The translations under genes and the position numbers were made by a program. From Panax quinquefolius (Eukaryota > Streptophyta > Magnoliopsida > Apiales > Araliaceae), in assembly GCA_020205615.1 (NCBI GenBank), contig CM035161.1:1364001-1428000 (forward strand): a DNA stretch of 64,000 bases, given 5' to 3'. This document shows positions 1-14,400 of this stretch, piece after piece. Below the pieces are notes generated by a model. The model did not search any database. It had not been told where the DNA came from and saw nothing but the letters and a program-made list of their open reading frames with translations. Numbering within the stretch: the stretch's first letter is position 1; every line of letters begins with the position of its first letter.

Positions 1-189
1 TCATGGATTTGATTTTTGTTTCCTTTAGGCTGATCAGAAGTTATCATATGCCTTAACACATTGTAATCCTCACAGAGAATCAAATATAAGGTAAAGCTAA
101 GGTTTTCTTTCTGTGTATATTTGTTTATAGTAGATTTGTTTATTGTTAGGATTAGAATCTCTAAATTCATCATTTTATTTGTGTTAGGC

Positions 190-1183
190 ATGGAACAATT
201 GGGTGAAACTCAAAATCAAAGAAAATCAAGAGTGAGTTGGAGAAATGAAAATGTAATGAAAACTTTTCTCAAGCATGTATTGGCGAGGTTAGGTTACGGA
301 AAATGGTAGGCTAAGCAGTAGTCTTAAGCCATATTCATGGTCAAATGTGGGAGAAAATATCTTGAAGAACACCCACAACTTTATCAGTAGATCATAAGCA
401 AATGAAAATCGTTATGATTATATAAAGGGAAAATATACTGCATGGTGTCAACTAAAAAGAAAGACCGAAAATCATTATGATCCCACAACTAACACGTTCA
501 ACTTCACGGATGAGGAATGGGAGCTAGAATCGAAGGTTAGTAACTACTTTTTTAAGTTAACCATAAAAGCTTGTTAAATTATTAAACATGTGAATAACAT
601 GTTGGGTGTGATTTTTGGATGCAGGCAAATAAGCATGTTGACTCTTTGAGGACTTCACCTTTAAGTTTTCCTGAGCTTTGCACTCAACTCTATGATGGAG
701 CTGCTGCTACGGGGATTGATGGCTGGGGACCTAGCTCTAAAAGGGATAGGACCGTTGAACCAAATAAGGATTTGAAAATTCTTAGTATCGAGGATATCCC
801 TTTTAGTACTCAAGTTCAAGAGTCCTCAAACCCACCTCTAAATTCATCAACTCCGGGTACTCAATCACATGCTTCCACTCCCAACTTTAAAGAACAAAGG
901 CCAACGAAAAAAGCGAAGAATTCAACAAAAAAATCTAATAACTCAAATAGAAAGAGATGTGCAAAGCCTTAAAGCTCATTGTGAATAATAGTGGACCTTC
1001 CTCAAGGAGTGCAGAGATAAATTAAATCGTCTTGGGTGGGGATCACAAAATCCATTGCACAAAATGGCACTTGGGATATTTTGTGAGAGTGCAAGTTATA
1101 GGGAACAATGGATGATCTTAGAAGACGATAAGAATAAAGCTTGGGTTGAAATAGTTTCACGCAAGTTAGAATTTCTAGTCTAG
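190..1183 (+). pseudogene. Myb/SANT-like DNA-binding protein of PIF/Harbinger origin (broken)
   Basis: The translation resembles the plant family often labelled L10-interacting MYB domain-like, which derives from the second ORF of PIF/Harbinger transposons. In such elements this protein binds DNA and helps bring the transposase to the ends. Visible blocks are an N-terminal RVSWRNENVMKTFLKHV helix (from ATG 190), then YDYIKGKYTAWCQLKRKT (about 417-470), FNFTDEEWELESK, an intron at about 536-624 (GTTAGT..GCAG), then SPLSFPELCTQLYDGAAATG and WGPSSKR (625-750). A Ser/Lys-rich linker follows, and a C-terminal block ending KAWVEIVSRKLEFLV at 1183. The frame breaks near 300, near 385 and again at 970, so it cannot make a full protein. 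I judge it a transposon relic and not a domesticated host gene. Confidence 0.65.
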
Positions 1184-1221
1184 TTAAATATTTACTATTG
1201 GACAATTGTAGTTAAAACTTT

Positions 1222-1350
1222 AATATTTTGTATGGATCGATGGTCAAAACTTATTATTTTGGGTGCAAAGGGTTAATATTGGATCGATGGCCAAAACTTA
1301 TTATTTTGGGTGCAAAGGGTTAATATTGAATTGATGGTCAAAACTTTGAT
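1222..1350 (+). repeat. Tandem repeat of about 58 bp, roughly 2.3 copies
   Basis: The unit contains ATCGATGGTCAAAACTTATTATTTTGGGTGCAAAGGGTTAATATT. Two copies are nearly identical and a third, partial copy has a few changes. It lies in the subterminal part of the Harbinger-type element, between the Myb-like ORF and the right end. No coding role is seen. Confidence 0.75.
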
Positions 1351-1689
1351 TTTTGGATACATCTTTTGTATGAACTTGTTACTTTTGGTATATATTTATT
1401 TAGTAACTTATTATATGTGCTTATTGTTTTGATGGATCATGATTTGTTTGATAATTTATTTGAATTATTTATTTTTATTTGTTGTACAATGAATATTGTA
1501 TTTAATTTTTTTAAATACGTTCAGACAAAATTATATACTTGTTCAACATAGTTTAAAGGGGTAAAATAGTAAAATACTGGTATTCAGATATTTCAGACAT
1601 ATCAATTATCAAACAACTTTTTTCATTCAGATTCAGATTCAGATTCAACTCATTCAGATTCATTCAATTTTTATCAAACAGTCCCATAG

Positions 1690-2499
1690 TTCCGATTGTC
1701 AAAGTTTGTTTGGCTGGTTAAATTTTCTCAATTCAAACATTTATTCAGTGAACTCTTAATTTTAAACAAAACGAAATAAAATCTTTTTTGTGTAGTTGAT
1801 TTTAACATAAAAATGGCCCACAATAAAATAGTAATATATCTTGCACAAAAGAAATAAATAATAACACAAGTAATTATTATTGAATTATTTTAATTTTCCT
1901 AAAGTTTAATCATTTATTTATTAAGAAAATGTGTTTCCTTTTTCCCACAAATTTATTGGTTTTTTTTTAAATCTTCCATTCTCCCATTAAATTTTTTTTT
2001 TAATAAAAAATCCTACTTTTTTCCCACTCTAATATCACATTTTTTCATTTAATTACATCACATATTACATAACACATGAGTTTAATATCAACATTTTCTA
2101 TTAAATTTTATCTCTTTATGTGAAATCATATATGGTATTTTTTCGAGTTTTGTAACATTTTGCAAAAAATAAAAATAAACTAATGAGTAGATTGTTAAGA
2201 AATCGAGTTTAATGATATTTAAATTAGACACCCGTTTAAATATTTAATGACTAAAAATACATCTAAATTCTAACCCATAATTCTGATTAGTGACATAACA
2301 TTCTAAATAAACTTTTACTAATGTTACACTCCTTTGTAGCCAAATCAGTAAATAATTGTATTAGACCCATAGGTTTAAGCTGAGGTTGGATGGGGTGCAA
2401 AAACCATCTTTTACCCTGACAGATGATAGGAGACGTTTACAGTTTATTGAATTTTTCAGATCACCGGACAAAACAACAACGCAGGCAGCCGGAGGAGTT
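1690..2499. other. A+T-rich intergenic DNA and 5' region of the BRE gene
   Basis: There is no gene here. The stretch is A+T-rich, with runs of T and long A/T tracts. The last 100-150 bases, before the ATG at 2500, are less A+T-rich and probably hold the promoter and 5' leader of the BRE gene. No clear TATA box could be assigned. Confidence 0.4.
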
Positions 2500-5400
2500 A
2501 TGGCTATCGATAGTATAGCTCTTCTAATTAACGCACAACTCAATTACCTCCTCACTCATTCCCCTTTCTCCATCAAGGTAATTAATCGAATAGATTATCC
2601 CGTCCATATCAAATTAGGGCTTCGATACTTTTTTTTTTTATTATGTTTATGGTATTTGGTAATCTAGTTCAGAAGGGTCAATAAATCTCGTTTTGTTTCA
2701 AAAAACTCAATTTTATACAATAATTTGATTTTGTTTTTCCAGGTTGAGCAGATGTGGTCTGGTTCCAGAAATCCTTGTTTGCTTGATCGCTTCACCTTAG
2801 CTATCCCCTTTTGCCTTGACTATATTAAATGTCAGTATTATTGCTTTTTGTATCTACATATATATTTGCATCACACATTCTCACAGTTCTTTATTGTTAC
2901 AAGTGACTTTCTTAATATTTGACCGTTTGAATACAGGGGATGTTATATACAATTCACAGTATCCGTTGATTGCACCTGATATAATATTTGGACCCGATGA
3001 TGAAAGTTTTCATCCATTTCATGGCGCAGGGGAAGAAGGAAACTCAAAGTTGACAAAGAATAGTTTGTCCGATTGGAACTACGAAGACCCAACTCGGCTT
3101 TTGTCTCTCATTCTTGAACTTAGGTGAGGTTTTATTATATTATTATCCTGTTAAGGTTGTCCACGTTTCATTCCATTATTTCATAATTTTGAAAATTTAG
3201 CTATTTATATACTTTATAGGGATTTGTATATGGCATACCAAAAGAAGCGTGTTGGAGAAGTTGATGATGATAGACTGAAGTTTGAAACTAGTACTGTTAT
3301 TTCTAAAGAGGTAACTGCTTAGAATTTCTTTAATGTGGAATTTGGTAAAAGATGGAAATGCTCTAATGATATATGAAGGGCTGTACTATCACTATGTATG
3401 TCCGAAATTTAACCTCGAAGTATTTTGAGAAGTGTGGTTGTTGTAGGTAGGATAATGGGAATAAAAATGTTTGACCATGAGCAATGATATGTTGTTGATA
3501 ATATACACAAATACTCTCCCTCCATTCCTATTTATTTGATGTTTTAGAAGCAATTTTTGTTCATATTTATTTGATGTTTTTAGATTTATAGGAGATATTG
3601 ATTACAATACTTCCTAAGTTACTCCTAAACATTTAATACTCTCCTTAATTCTCTCTTACTTTTCCAAGGCTATATTTTCTCCCTCTTTTATTATCTTAAT
3701 GGTATACTCTCTTTCTCTCTCTCTCTCTCTCTTAATTCCTATATTTTCTCTATCTTCTAACAATATGTCTCTCATCTTTATCATCTACAATTTAGCTTTT
3801 CATTTATCTAGGGTGTTTTTGGCAATAAATAGTAATTTTAGTGGAGTAATTATAGGAGTTTAAACTTCCTAAATAGTTGGGAAAAGCTCCGAAACGTTAA
3901 ATAATTAGGAATGGAGGGAATATCTTGCCACCTGAGCACTGTATTAAAGAAGAATGAATATTTTAAAAGCTGATGCTTAACTTTACGGCGAAGGATTTGC
4001 ATAAGTTTGCAAATGTAATAGGTGCACTTTTGTGTTGAACTTTTATGTATTGGGGTTGGGGGTTAATCTGAAGTAATTGAGAATGATTGAAATGACACGA
4101 ACTCACGAAGCCAAGCCTCCCATTTTATTCATTTGGAACTAGGGACAGTGGCATTAGCAGATATCATTACTTAGAACTAAGGATTAAAGGAACTGGAATA
4201 CAGAGTTGTTCCACATTGTACGAATATAACTACCTTACACCAATATCTAAACGATTACATGTGTTAAGTTGAAGTTATCTGGTCTGTTTTGAGATTTTTA
4301 GAGTGTAGAATGATTGATTTGGGACTTTTATTGTACAATAGGCTTTGAAAGAGATAGAACATGCATGTAACACCCCTTTTCCCCTCCCTCCACGCTCACA
4401 CCCTCCGAAAAAAGATAGACAAAATTAGGAAATAGACATATCATCATTTTCTTGGTCATTAAAATATACGTTTGCTACATGCAGTCATCTAATAATTTAT
4501 TGGGTGAAATTGAATAGACGGTGTCTTGGAGGTGAGCCAGATCTTGCAAGTCTCTTTCAAGTACTCGTGATTCAAGAACTTTATTGATTTCAGTTATATG
4601 TTTCAGTTTCTGATTTCTTTGTTCTAGACGTGTTTAATGCAAAAGTGAAACAAAGAGCTTTGTCCATTTGCTAATCATGTATTTCAATGCTTCACTAAGA
4701 CAATTTGCTGCTTATTGGAAAATGTTGTGAGGCCAGCACATTAATGTTTAAATGTGGAAAGACAAAAAACTCCGCTCTCCCTCTCTATCTATTCAATCGA
4801 TAATACAATGCCTGCGTAGTTAAGAATATCATATGTTAGCATTTATGCTTATAGCGACTATTTGTTGTTTTAGGAGGTGTGGCATGAAAGAAATTGAAAA
4901 TCTTATGTAGGACAAGGATGAAAGAAAGAATAAAGGAGATAAAAGAGGCTAAAAGCCACAAGCACAAGGCTTAAAATTCAATAATAATCAATCATTCAAA
5001 ATTTCCCATGATGAATTACAACTGTTTATATAGGAATAGGAAAAACCCTAATACTTGGAGGCTAAGTAAAATATTAAGTAACCTAATTCAATAAGGAAAT
5101 AAAATCCTAATAATTACTTGCTACCTTAAATAATTAATATTCTAGAGTATTCTACTAATATAATTGAATATATCCTAATATTATCTACTAAATAAACTAA
5201 CTATATTGAAATCATCCATAAATAATAATATATAATAATAACCCAATAATATTCTTGTTTCCATCCTCTGCAAAATCTTTTATTTATTTTTCAACGTGAG
5301 GATTTTGGTCTATTTGAATGTCCTTCTGATTATAGCTATGAAAAAGAATTAGTCTATAATCCTGTTGGTATTTATCCTTTATTCTCTTGATGCGACATTT

Positions 5401-8400
5401 AATATTGCCCTGCATTCTTGAGAAAGCTCATGAGGTCTAATTCATGAACTTTTAAAATCTAGTATATATGTTGGTGTATTAGGAGGTACTAATTTCATGT
5501 TTGCTTATTTTGGATAATTGACCAGATTTTTATGGCGGCATTCTTTCTGAGTCGATGTTCTTAACTTGTGATAAGGTTACACCAATTTTGTCTGCTTTGG
5601 TAGCTTTGCCATCTTATGAGTTATGATTTTATCTCCTCTCTTCATGTCAGTTGATTTACATTTAAAATAATATAATCAATCCAAACTCAACCAATGTATT
5701 ATGTCAAAAGAAGTGGTGAAATCCATTGCTTGACGTTAGTGTACCTACCCTTGCTACTGTACAAATAAAGTGTTTCAATCACTATATTCGTACAAGACAA
5801 ACTCCTTTGTTTTTCTCACAAAAGAGAAAGAGGGCAAGATAGTTCCTCGTTCGACCAAGAGATTGGACAACAACTTCCAGACTTCAACTCTATTAGAAAA
5901 ACAACCTATATAATAACCTTGAAAAGCTTAAACTTAATAGGTTGCTACTCTAGGCTCGCTTTGCTTTTCAAGCTCCGCCCCTTATTGTAAATGGCCTAAC
6001 TAACGAGAAATCAAACTAAAACGCTAACGCATCTTCAGACATGACAATTTCTTCTCACCTAATAAATTCTCTATCTAAACTTGCCATCTCTTTCTAACTC
6101 CTGTCATATTATGGTCTTTTAATGCTTGAATTGGTGTTAATATTTTTCTTGGCTTTTATATTTCTCTCTAAACCTTCAACCTCATGCTGCAGGGAATAGA
6201 GATGTATGTGAGCTCAGGTGTAGACAAGGTAACTCTTTAACAAGGGACATGCTTTTCATTTTTCTAATCGACTTTAGAGCTTATAGGAACAACTTCAACA
6301 TATCAATATACTTTTAACTATATCATATGTCTTTGCTTTCTGCATAGTCAGAAGAGGTCAGATTTGCAGTGCCTTTACTGGAGATGGATATCAACAAAGT
6401 TGTTGTTGGGTCCACCTGGCGACATCCGCAGAAGATATACTTGCAGGTAACTTCACATAATATTGGTTGGGAAACAAATGTATACTTGTGTCGCACAAAC
6501 ACAGTAAGGAACAATACGCAAATGGTAAAATTTTGCTGCCTACCTACCAAAAAGAAGTATAACTAGAAAATACAAGGAGAACATACTAACAAGCAAACTC
6601 CACTTTCTTCCCTCTTTTCCCGTCCCTTCTCTTTTTCATCAATTTTAAGGAAACAACCATGATATTAGAAAGAATATACGGATACAGAAATTGAGGCACA
6701 ATGCAAGTAGGTTAGGGGTCTGTTTGATCAAGTTTAATTATAGTAGTTCATTTGTTCTACATTAATGAAGACTGGAAGTGAAGGACCTTCTGCTTGAGGA
6801 TGGAGAGACAATCTTATTTCCTTGAACTTGTGTCAGCTCTGTCTGTAACTGCAGTAAGATAGTTAAAAGCTCAAGAGACATTTATTTTTCTCCAACATCT
6901 TTGCCACCCCAAATTCATTCTCCAATTTAATAAAATCACTCTGATCTAATTATTTGTTTTCTATGTTCTAATTTCTTACTACCATAGACCTATTTTCATT
7001 ATATTTCTTTTTAACTTTTTGTTTATATCTATTTGCTGACATTTTAAGGTGGATTCCACAATGCAGGTGATATTTCCTGTTGCTAGAAAATTTTCAAATA
7101 CCCCATCAGCCCCACGTTTAAAATTGGTTTCTTCTTCTGAGCTGAAGGCTCTATTTTCCACTGATGATTTCAGGCTTCCACCATGGTTGGACGGAATGTA
7201 AGTTGTGGCCATTCTTTTGTACAATGCAACATGTGGTTCCCTATTCCCCCCTAAGTTCCATTTCTTGGAACACTACATGTTGTTGACAAATCTTAATTAT
7301 TGTTTTCTTCCTCCTCCAAAGGTGCATGGCCGAATATCTTCCCACTTTGGAAGATTTGCTTGCCTCACAGGTTAGCTACATTCGAAAGAATTATAGTTTG
7401 CACTTCTCCCCAATCTTATAAGTTACAACTCCTTTAAGCAAATGAAATACTTATCGAAATTTGATGTTATAAGACTTTGATGAATCTCTCTTTCTCCAGA
7501 TTAGAGATGCTGTTTTATCTATTGAAGTTAGAAGGAAGTTTATTGTTTCATTAGCTCCTGTTTTCGGAAGGCCAGTAGAAGCTGATCCAGTATGCATCTT
7601 TAACAATTAAGTAACTTGGTTAGTAAGTATATTTACCAGTCACATCAATTGCTAAGATATTTTTGCTTCTTGCAGGTCTTTTGCAGAAAGGCAACATTTC
7701 TAGTTGCCTCCGGGGTGTTCAGTTGTCTGGTATGATATCACCTTGTTCAATTCCTGGCTTTTTTATATCGACAATTTTGTATTTCTTAGAAACTAAATTC
7801 TAAAATGGAAATAGTTATAGTAGTGGTGCATTACTGGCTGTAACAAAGAAATAGTTCATTAATTTCAATTAGGCGAGGAGCACGATGACACCTTCTATTG
7901 AGTACTACTTCAATTTTGCTTGGGACTAGGGATATACATCCATTTTATTTGTAACCTAATTATTATGGCCTTAAATTTGTGTACGTGTGATTTCGTTACC
8001 CGTGTCATTTTTCTGCTTTCCACTCAAAATTATATTTGGACTTCAGCACAACTATTTCGTATAAAGGAGAAAGGATATGAACTGTCACCAAGAAATAATT
8101 TAAGCGCATCATATTCTTCTTTACAGACCCCTTCTGCTAGTTAATGTAACAAAGTATTTTTCTTTAGTTATCACTTTTTTTTAGTTTTTTGGTTTTTTGT
8201 TTTTTTTTGGTTTCTAAGGTGGTCACACTAGTTTGGAAGGAAAATATATTTGCTATGGTTGAAATTGTTCGGGAATTTACTTTATTTAGTTGAGCTCAAT
8301 CATCGTCTCACCCATATGAAACAAGAAATAGAGTACAAAGTGAATAGTCTTTTATGAAACAAGAAATAGAGTACAAAGTGAATAGTCTTAGGGGTGTGAT

Positions 8401-11400
8401 AAAATTGAATGAAATAGTTATGAATGTTTAAGTAATCTGAATGAGCCGAATGAAGCATAATTTTAAATGAAAAAAATTGTTTGATAATTGACATGTCTGA
8501 AAAACATGTGAATAACAATTTTTTTATTATTTTACCCCTCTAAAAAAATTCAAAATTGTTGTAAATTTATTTAATATTACTTAATATTGTAAAAAAAAAA
8601 ATTAATATAAAATACTTCATTCAACAGTCATTCAGTCCATTCAGCCAAAAAAAATACACTTGGTCAGTCTCAAAATCTGACCGATTCAGCCGTTCAGACG
8701 ATTTTTATTCAAAACAAACACACTGAATGGCTGACCGATTCAACCATTCAACTTCATTCAGCTCTAAACAAACACCCCCTTAGTCCAATACATTTGTGAG
8801 CATTTATAGACCAAGGCACTCATTTACTACCTAACTAATATGGCCTTGATTTTTTATTCAATGTGGTTTCTAGTGCCCATGTATATTCAGTTGCCACAAT
8901 AGATCCTAGACTATAAATTCAGTTTCTGTGTTGGGTTAAGGTACTGGAGGTCAGATTTTCCCATTCTAAATTAAATTTCTTGTTTAAGACACAAAATGTA
9001 CTTCTAAGTAATTACCCTATATTCTATATGTATCTATATGAAGAATAAATCATGTAAAGAAGGAGATTCTTATTTGTACAAATGGTACTTTGACCTGGAC
9101 TGGAACGGAAAGACTTGTGACAAGAGGGGATATGTAAGAACCATGCAACAGTTAGAGCAAATAGTCCCTTGAGTACGACTTATTAGTTACTATAACTATT
9201 CTTTGGGAATTGGGAAGTGTTGACTTACTAGTTACTATAACTATTCTTTGGGAATTGGGAAGTGTTCTTGTGGAAACTGGAAAGTAGTTTTGATATTTTA
9301 ACAAGTTTTGCCTCTCATATGAGTGTGGGAGTCATTTACTATTCATGTGAGAAAAAATATCAAAATTGTTTGTGGAACCCCCCCGCCGCGAAGATTATAA
9401 ATTCCTTCACTGGGAAAACTCATCTTCTTCATCAAACTGTTCATCGCCAGAAATTCAGACCAACAAAAAACACTTGATTCAGCCACAAAACATACTGAAA
9501 CGCATCACAAACCATCACCTAAACAGAATCCAAACTAGCCCAGAAGTAAACAAGCAAGGATGAGCACTGTAGCAGGAAAACTCCATAAACAATGCTCTGA
9601 TTTTTGGTTCGACCTGCAACTGAGGAATTCAATAACATTTTCATGTTGTTTATGGTATAAATCACTTTTTCTCTACTCTTTTACATCTATTCTAACTAGC
9701 GCAGTCCTTAAACTCATACACACACCATTTGATGGAATTTAATCTCATATTTCATTGTTCGTCATTTACTGACCAAAAAAATTCTCAAAAGCTGAAATTA
9801 TACCACTTAGATCTGATTATTAGCAACTATAATTGTTTGGGCTTTTGTATTAAGTATATTTTGCATCTATTCGAATCATCAAACTGATCAGATGGCTGAA
9901 TCTCTTGTTAAAATCCTTGTTATGTGGGAAAAATTGCGGAACTGGAATTTTTTTCCTTTTTAAGAGACCCATTTTGATTGTTGTTGAAAAGAGTGATATG
10001 AATTATACTTAATCAGGTGCCCTAAATAAAGCTATAGCAGATTTGAGTAGTTAATTGTCCTATTCTTAAATTTTTATTTCCGTTTACACAATTTTCTGCT
10101 ATAAAAGTGACAAAAATGGCTCTATTACACTGATAGTGTCCATAATTGTTACTTATTTTGAACCATTAGTTCAGTAGCTTGTTTACTCTATATAAGTGCA
10201 TCTAAGCTTAGGGCTAGGTGTACTTAAATTTCTAGAAATTTCGAACACTCTAATTGTTCTAGAGTAATTCTTTTCACCACCAAAAGTAACACTCAAGCTC
10301 ATTTACTCCAATTGGTCTAGTGTTGACACTAGATCAATCCATTGATTGAACTCTGAAACTTAATAATCCTGAGTTTCAAATTCTTTTCTCTAAACAATTC
10401 ACCAACATGGCAGGACCTTCACATTCAAACTCCAACCAAATGCTGCAACAAGACTTTCTAAGTTTGAGAGTGTACACTCATGAGAAACTGCAGAACATTG
10501 ATGTTAAAATGGATTCCTTCATGGATAGAATTGCTAAGATGCTTCAGTGTAAGGGTTTCAATGATGGGAATGACTTCTCTAATCCCTTCGGAGACAGGGA
10601 TTGGCCTAGCAGAGCTCACAAAGAGGGAAAAGGTATATATAGAAATCCCTATCACATGAGGAGAGCACAAGAAGAAGAGGATGAGAATAGTGATGATGAC
10701 TATGATAGTGCAGACACTAGGACCAACCTAAGGAGGAGATATGAACATAGGAGGAGGCATGAGGAAAGGGATCCTGACTTGAGACATTTGAAATTGTCAT
10801 TTCTAACTTTTGAAGAGAGAGATGATGCTGCTAGCTGGGTACTTGATTGTGAAGAATACTTTGACATTTACCAAGTGAAGGAGCAGAGAATGGTGCCTAT
10901 TGCTGCCATGCATCTACTTGGGGTGCCTAAGAGCCGGTACAAGGCTTATTGCAGTGGTAAAGGAGCCATCTCCTTGGAAGAATTCTCAAGGGACTTCACT
11001 GTTAGGTTCACCGAAGAGGGACAGGAGAATGTGTTTGAGCAATTCAAATTGCTTAAACAAACTGCTACTGTGAACCAGTACTATGATGAGTATGAAAAGT
11101 GCAGGGGATTGATGTTGTGTCAAATTCCACAACTCATTGAAAAATACTTTATGGATAATTTCATTGGAGGACTGCAGGGAGAAACTTAAAAGATGGTGAA
11201 AATGCTGACACCCTATCTTTGGCCTTCAAGTTAGCTAAACAACATGAAATCCCAATACTTAAGCCTTACACTTATAACCCCAAAAAAAAATTCCCTCGAT
11301 CAAACTCTCAACCCAAGAACTACCTAACTTCACCAACCACTGGAAATCTCAGAAATGACCCCATTCCTAACAATTCAAACCATAAACCAGCTCTGTTGAC

Positions 11401-14400
11401 CTACCCTAAACACAACCAAAACCAAATACATGAAACACCCAAGGCTATAATTGTTGCACAAAGAGATGAAAGGAGAAATAAAGGTCTATGCTACTATTGT
11501 GATGAAAAATTTGTTAAAGGACATCAATGTACCAAATCCAGAGCCTTTATGATAACTTGTGATGAAGAGGATGCCAGTAAAGATTATGACACCCCCCATC
11601 TTTGATGAAGAACCAGAGCCTAGTGAAGAGGAACCCTCCAATCAACCTTAACAGCTATATATGAGCTTCAGAAGGAAGCCAGTGATTAAGCCTTGACTAT
11701 AACAGCAACAACAGGACAGCACAAACTGCAAATCTTAATAGATGGGGGCAGTACATTGAGCTTCCTAGATTCCAGTAAGGCTGAACAGATGGGAATTATA
11801 GTAGTTGTGGAGCCTATAATAGTGGGTTTGCCTAATGGACAACAAATAATGAATTCACACAAGTGCTCTAAATTCAGATGGCAATACCAAAACAATGAAT
11901 TCATTACTGAAGTTTGGATACTTCCACTTACCAAATGGGATGCTATATTGGGAGTAAGCTGGTTAAAAAGTTTAGGGCCTGTGTTATTTGACTATGGGAA
12001 CCTAACCTTAGAATTCACAAGAGGGGAGCAAAGTGTTAAACTACAACACTGAAAGAATGTCCTAGTACAGAAGCACAACCCCTTTTGAATAACCTCACCA
12101 TAGCTCAACCCTCTTGGATGACACAGCTGGTTGATAGTTATGAGGAGGATCAAGAAGTATCATAAAGTATCATAAGTCATTACAGAACTCCTCATGACAC
12201 CAATGGGTTCTAATGAGTTTGAATTTAGAAATGGGATGCTCAAGTTCAGAGGCAAGTTAGTTATTGGATCTCATGAAGATTCAAGGAAACAGGTCTGTGA
12301 AGAATTGCATGAAAAAGGAATTGGGGGGCACTCGGGGGCCATGGCCACCATTAAGAGGATTGAACAATATTTTAATTGGAAAGACCCAAGGAAGGACATC
12401 ATTAAATGAGTAACTGAATGTCCTACTTGTCAAGCAGTTAAAACGAACAAATTCACCCACCAGGCCTGCTTCATCCCCTTCCTATACCAAGCACCATTTG
12501 GAAGGACATCTCTATGGACTTCATCACAGGGCTGCCAAACTCTGGAGGATTTGAAAGCATTTGGGTTATCACTGACCGATTGAGTAGATATTCACACTTT
12601 ATTACCACTGATGTAGCCTATCACAGCTAAGTCTATAGCTGAACTCTTTTTCGAACACATATTCAAGTTACATGGACTGCCTACCTCTATAGTTAGTGAC
12701 AGGGATCCTATTTTTCTGAGTGAATTTTGGCAAACACTTTTTAAATTAGTTGGCACCAGCCTACCACCCCCAAAGTGATGGGTGTACTGAGAGAGTCAAC
12801 CAATGCTAGAGCATTACTTAAGATGTATGTGTGGAAATGCACCAAAACAGTGGAGCACATGGTTACCCTTAGCCGAATGGTGGTTCAATACTACCTTCCA
12901 TACAGCTATTAACACTTCTCCTTACCATATGGTGTATGGTGTTGAGCCTAACCAACTCTTGATACCACCAACAGGCAGTACCAACTTAGCATCAGTAGAG
13001 GAATTGCTAAAAGACAAGGAACAACAGCTAGAAGTTATCAAGATCAACCTAGAGAAGGCACAACATAAGATGAGATCTCAAGCCAATAACAAGAGAACAG
13101 ATAGGGAATTTAATGTTGGAGAAAAGGAGGCAAAGTTCAGTGTCTCTTAGAAAGAATGTTATGCTCTCTCCAAAATTCTATGGTCCTTTCACAATACTAG
13201 AGAAGGTGGGCAAGGTAGCCTACAAATTAGACCTTCCAAACAATTCCAGAATACATCCCACCTTTCATGCATCTCAGCTTAAGAAATATATAGGAGAGGC
13301 AGAAATTAGTGCTCACCTCCCTAATAGTCAATTATGACTAAGGATGGCAGCTATACACATAGCCCTCTAAGAATCTTAGAGCAAAGGGTGATACAAATGA
13401 ACAACAAAGAAGTTTACCAGTACCTTGTTCAATGGAAGAACTGCAGTGTGGATGAAGCAACCTAGGAAGATGAAGGAACACTTCAACAAAATTTTTCTGA
13501 TTTTAATCTTGATCCATGAGGGCATGGATTTTAGAGGAGGGAATTGTCAAGCACAGCCCTAGTCATTTTCTGTTAAGTCTTAATATCTAGAATATTCTCC
13601 AAATAACAAACTCACATGTCCATGTGCCCATGTGCAGGTGGTGTAGGATAAGTAAAATAGGTGTAGGTTAAGCTTTATTTCCCTGCAAGTACTTTAGTAT
13701 AAATATCTAAACAGTGAGTTGTTTCATTTCAAGCTTTATCAACAATATGAAATATGAGAGAGTCTCTCTTTGAGCTCTTCTCCCTTATCTCTTCCTCACC
13801 TCCATTCTACCCTATTTCTGCCTTTTCTTCCTCCGCCAAACTCTGTTTCAGTCTATTTCTGCTATAAATATCTATCTCACACTGTTAGGAATTCATCTAG
13901 TTCCTAACACAGAATATAGTATTGAGCCAATGACAAACTTAACATTTTCTTTTTCGACAACTGGTAAACCTAATACTATCAAGTCCTTGAAACCGTAATA
14001 TAGAGAATGTCGATTTAGTTGATAGAATCTTTTTTGCAACTGGATATAATACAATGATATGGGAATTTACACTGTAAATTTTAGACGTTAACTTATACAT
14101 TTAACTTACTACTTTTCCCGTGTTACATCTTACTGTGTTTATAACAAAGAGGGTAATATTCTTTTATATTCTTTCCCTTGAAAAACTCACAAACAAGAGA
14201 AATGGACAAAACTTATATTTTTCATCATTTAACAATAGAAAGTACTTTTGACAAGATGAGTGAATGTTCTCTTCTGGATTGTTCCATCCTGATTTAAGGA
14301 CCCATGAATAAACTTGTGTGGAGGAGTTTCTTACCTAGTGGACACTTAAGGACTCAAGGACTCAAGGACTCAAGGACTCAAGGTGACCAAATAGAATATG

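Larger units (their letters stand above)
1..1686 (+). mobile_element. PIF/Harbinger-type DNA transposon, right part (left end outside window)
   Basis: The segment carries a Harbinger-type Myb/SANT-like ORF (separate entry) followed by about 500 bp of A+T-rich non-coding DNA that ends in repeated TCAGATTCA/CATTCAGATT motifs and then ATCAAACAGTCCC near 1685. That ending resembles PIF/Harbinger and Tourist termini, and a Tourist-like MITE at 8391 has similar ATTCAG-rich subterminal sequence. The left terminus, the transposase ORF and the 3-bp target duplication are not in the window, so the class is inferred from the accessory ORF and the right end. The DDE transposase may lie upstream or be missing. 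Confidence 0.5.
10407..13909 (+). mobile_element. Defective chromodomain Ty3/gypsy retrotransposon (chromovirus) inside BRE intron 10
   Basis: In order it carries gag (10407-11189, then 11219-11605 with a zinc knuckle), protease (about 11693-12052), the integrase zinc-binding region (12194-12409), integrase core remnants, the integrase C-terminal part (12803-13337), a chromodomain remnant (about 13355-13520), a purine-rich tract (AGAGGAGGGAAT) and one LTR (13545-13909). Reverse transcriptase and RNase H are absent: protease is followed within about 150 bp by integrase. No matching 5' LTR and no tRNA primer site was found upstream of gag, so the left boundary is uncertain. It has the same orientation as the host gene. 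Several frameshifts and a stop in the chromodomain make it inactive. Confidence 0.85.

Noticed and set aside
2386..2499. N-terminal extension of BRE to 2386
   Set aside because: The first codon there is TTG. The family N-terminus fits the ATG at 2500.
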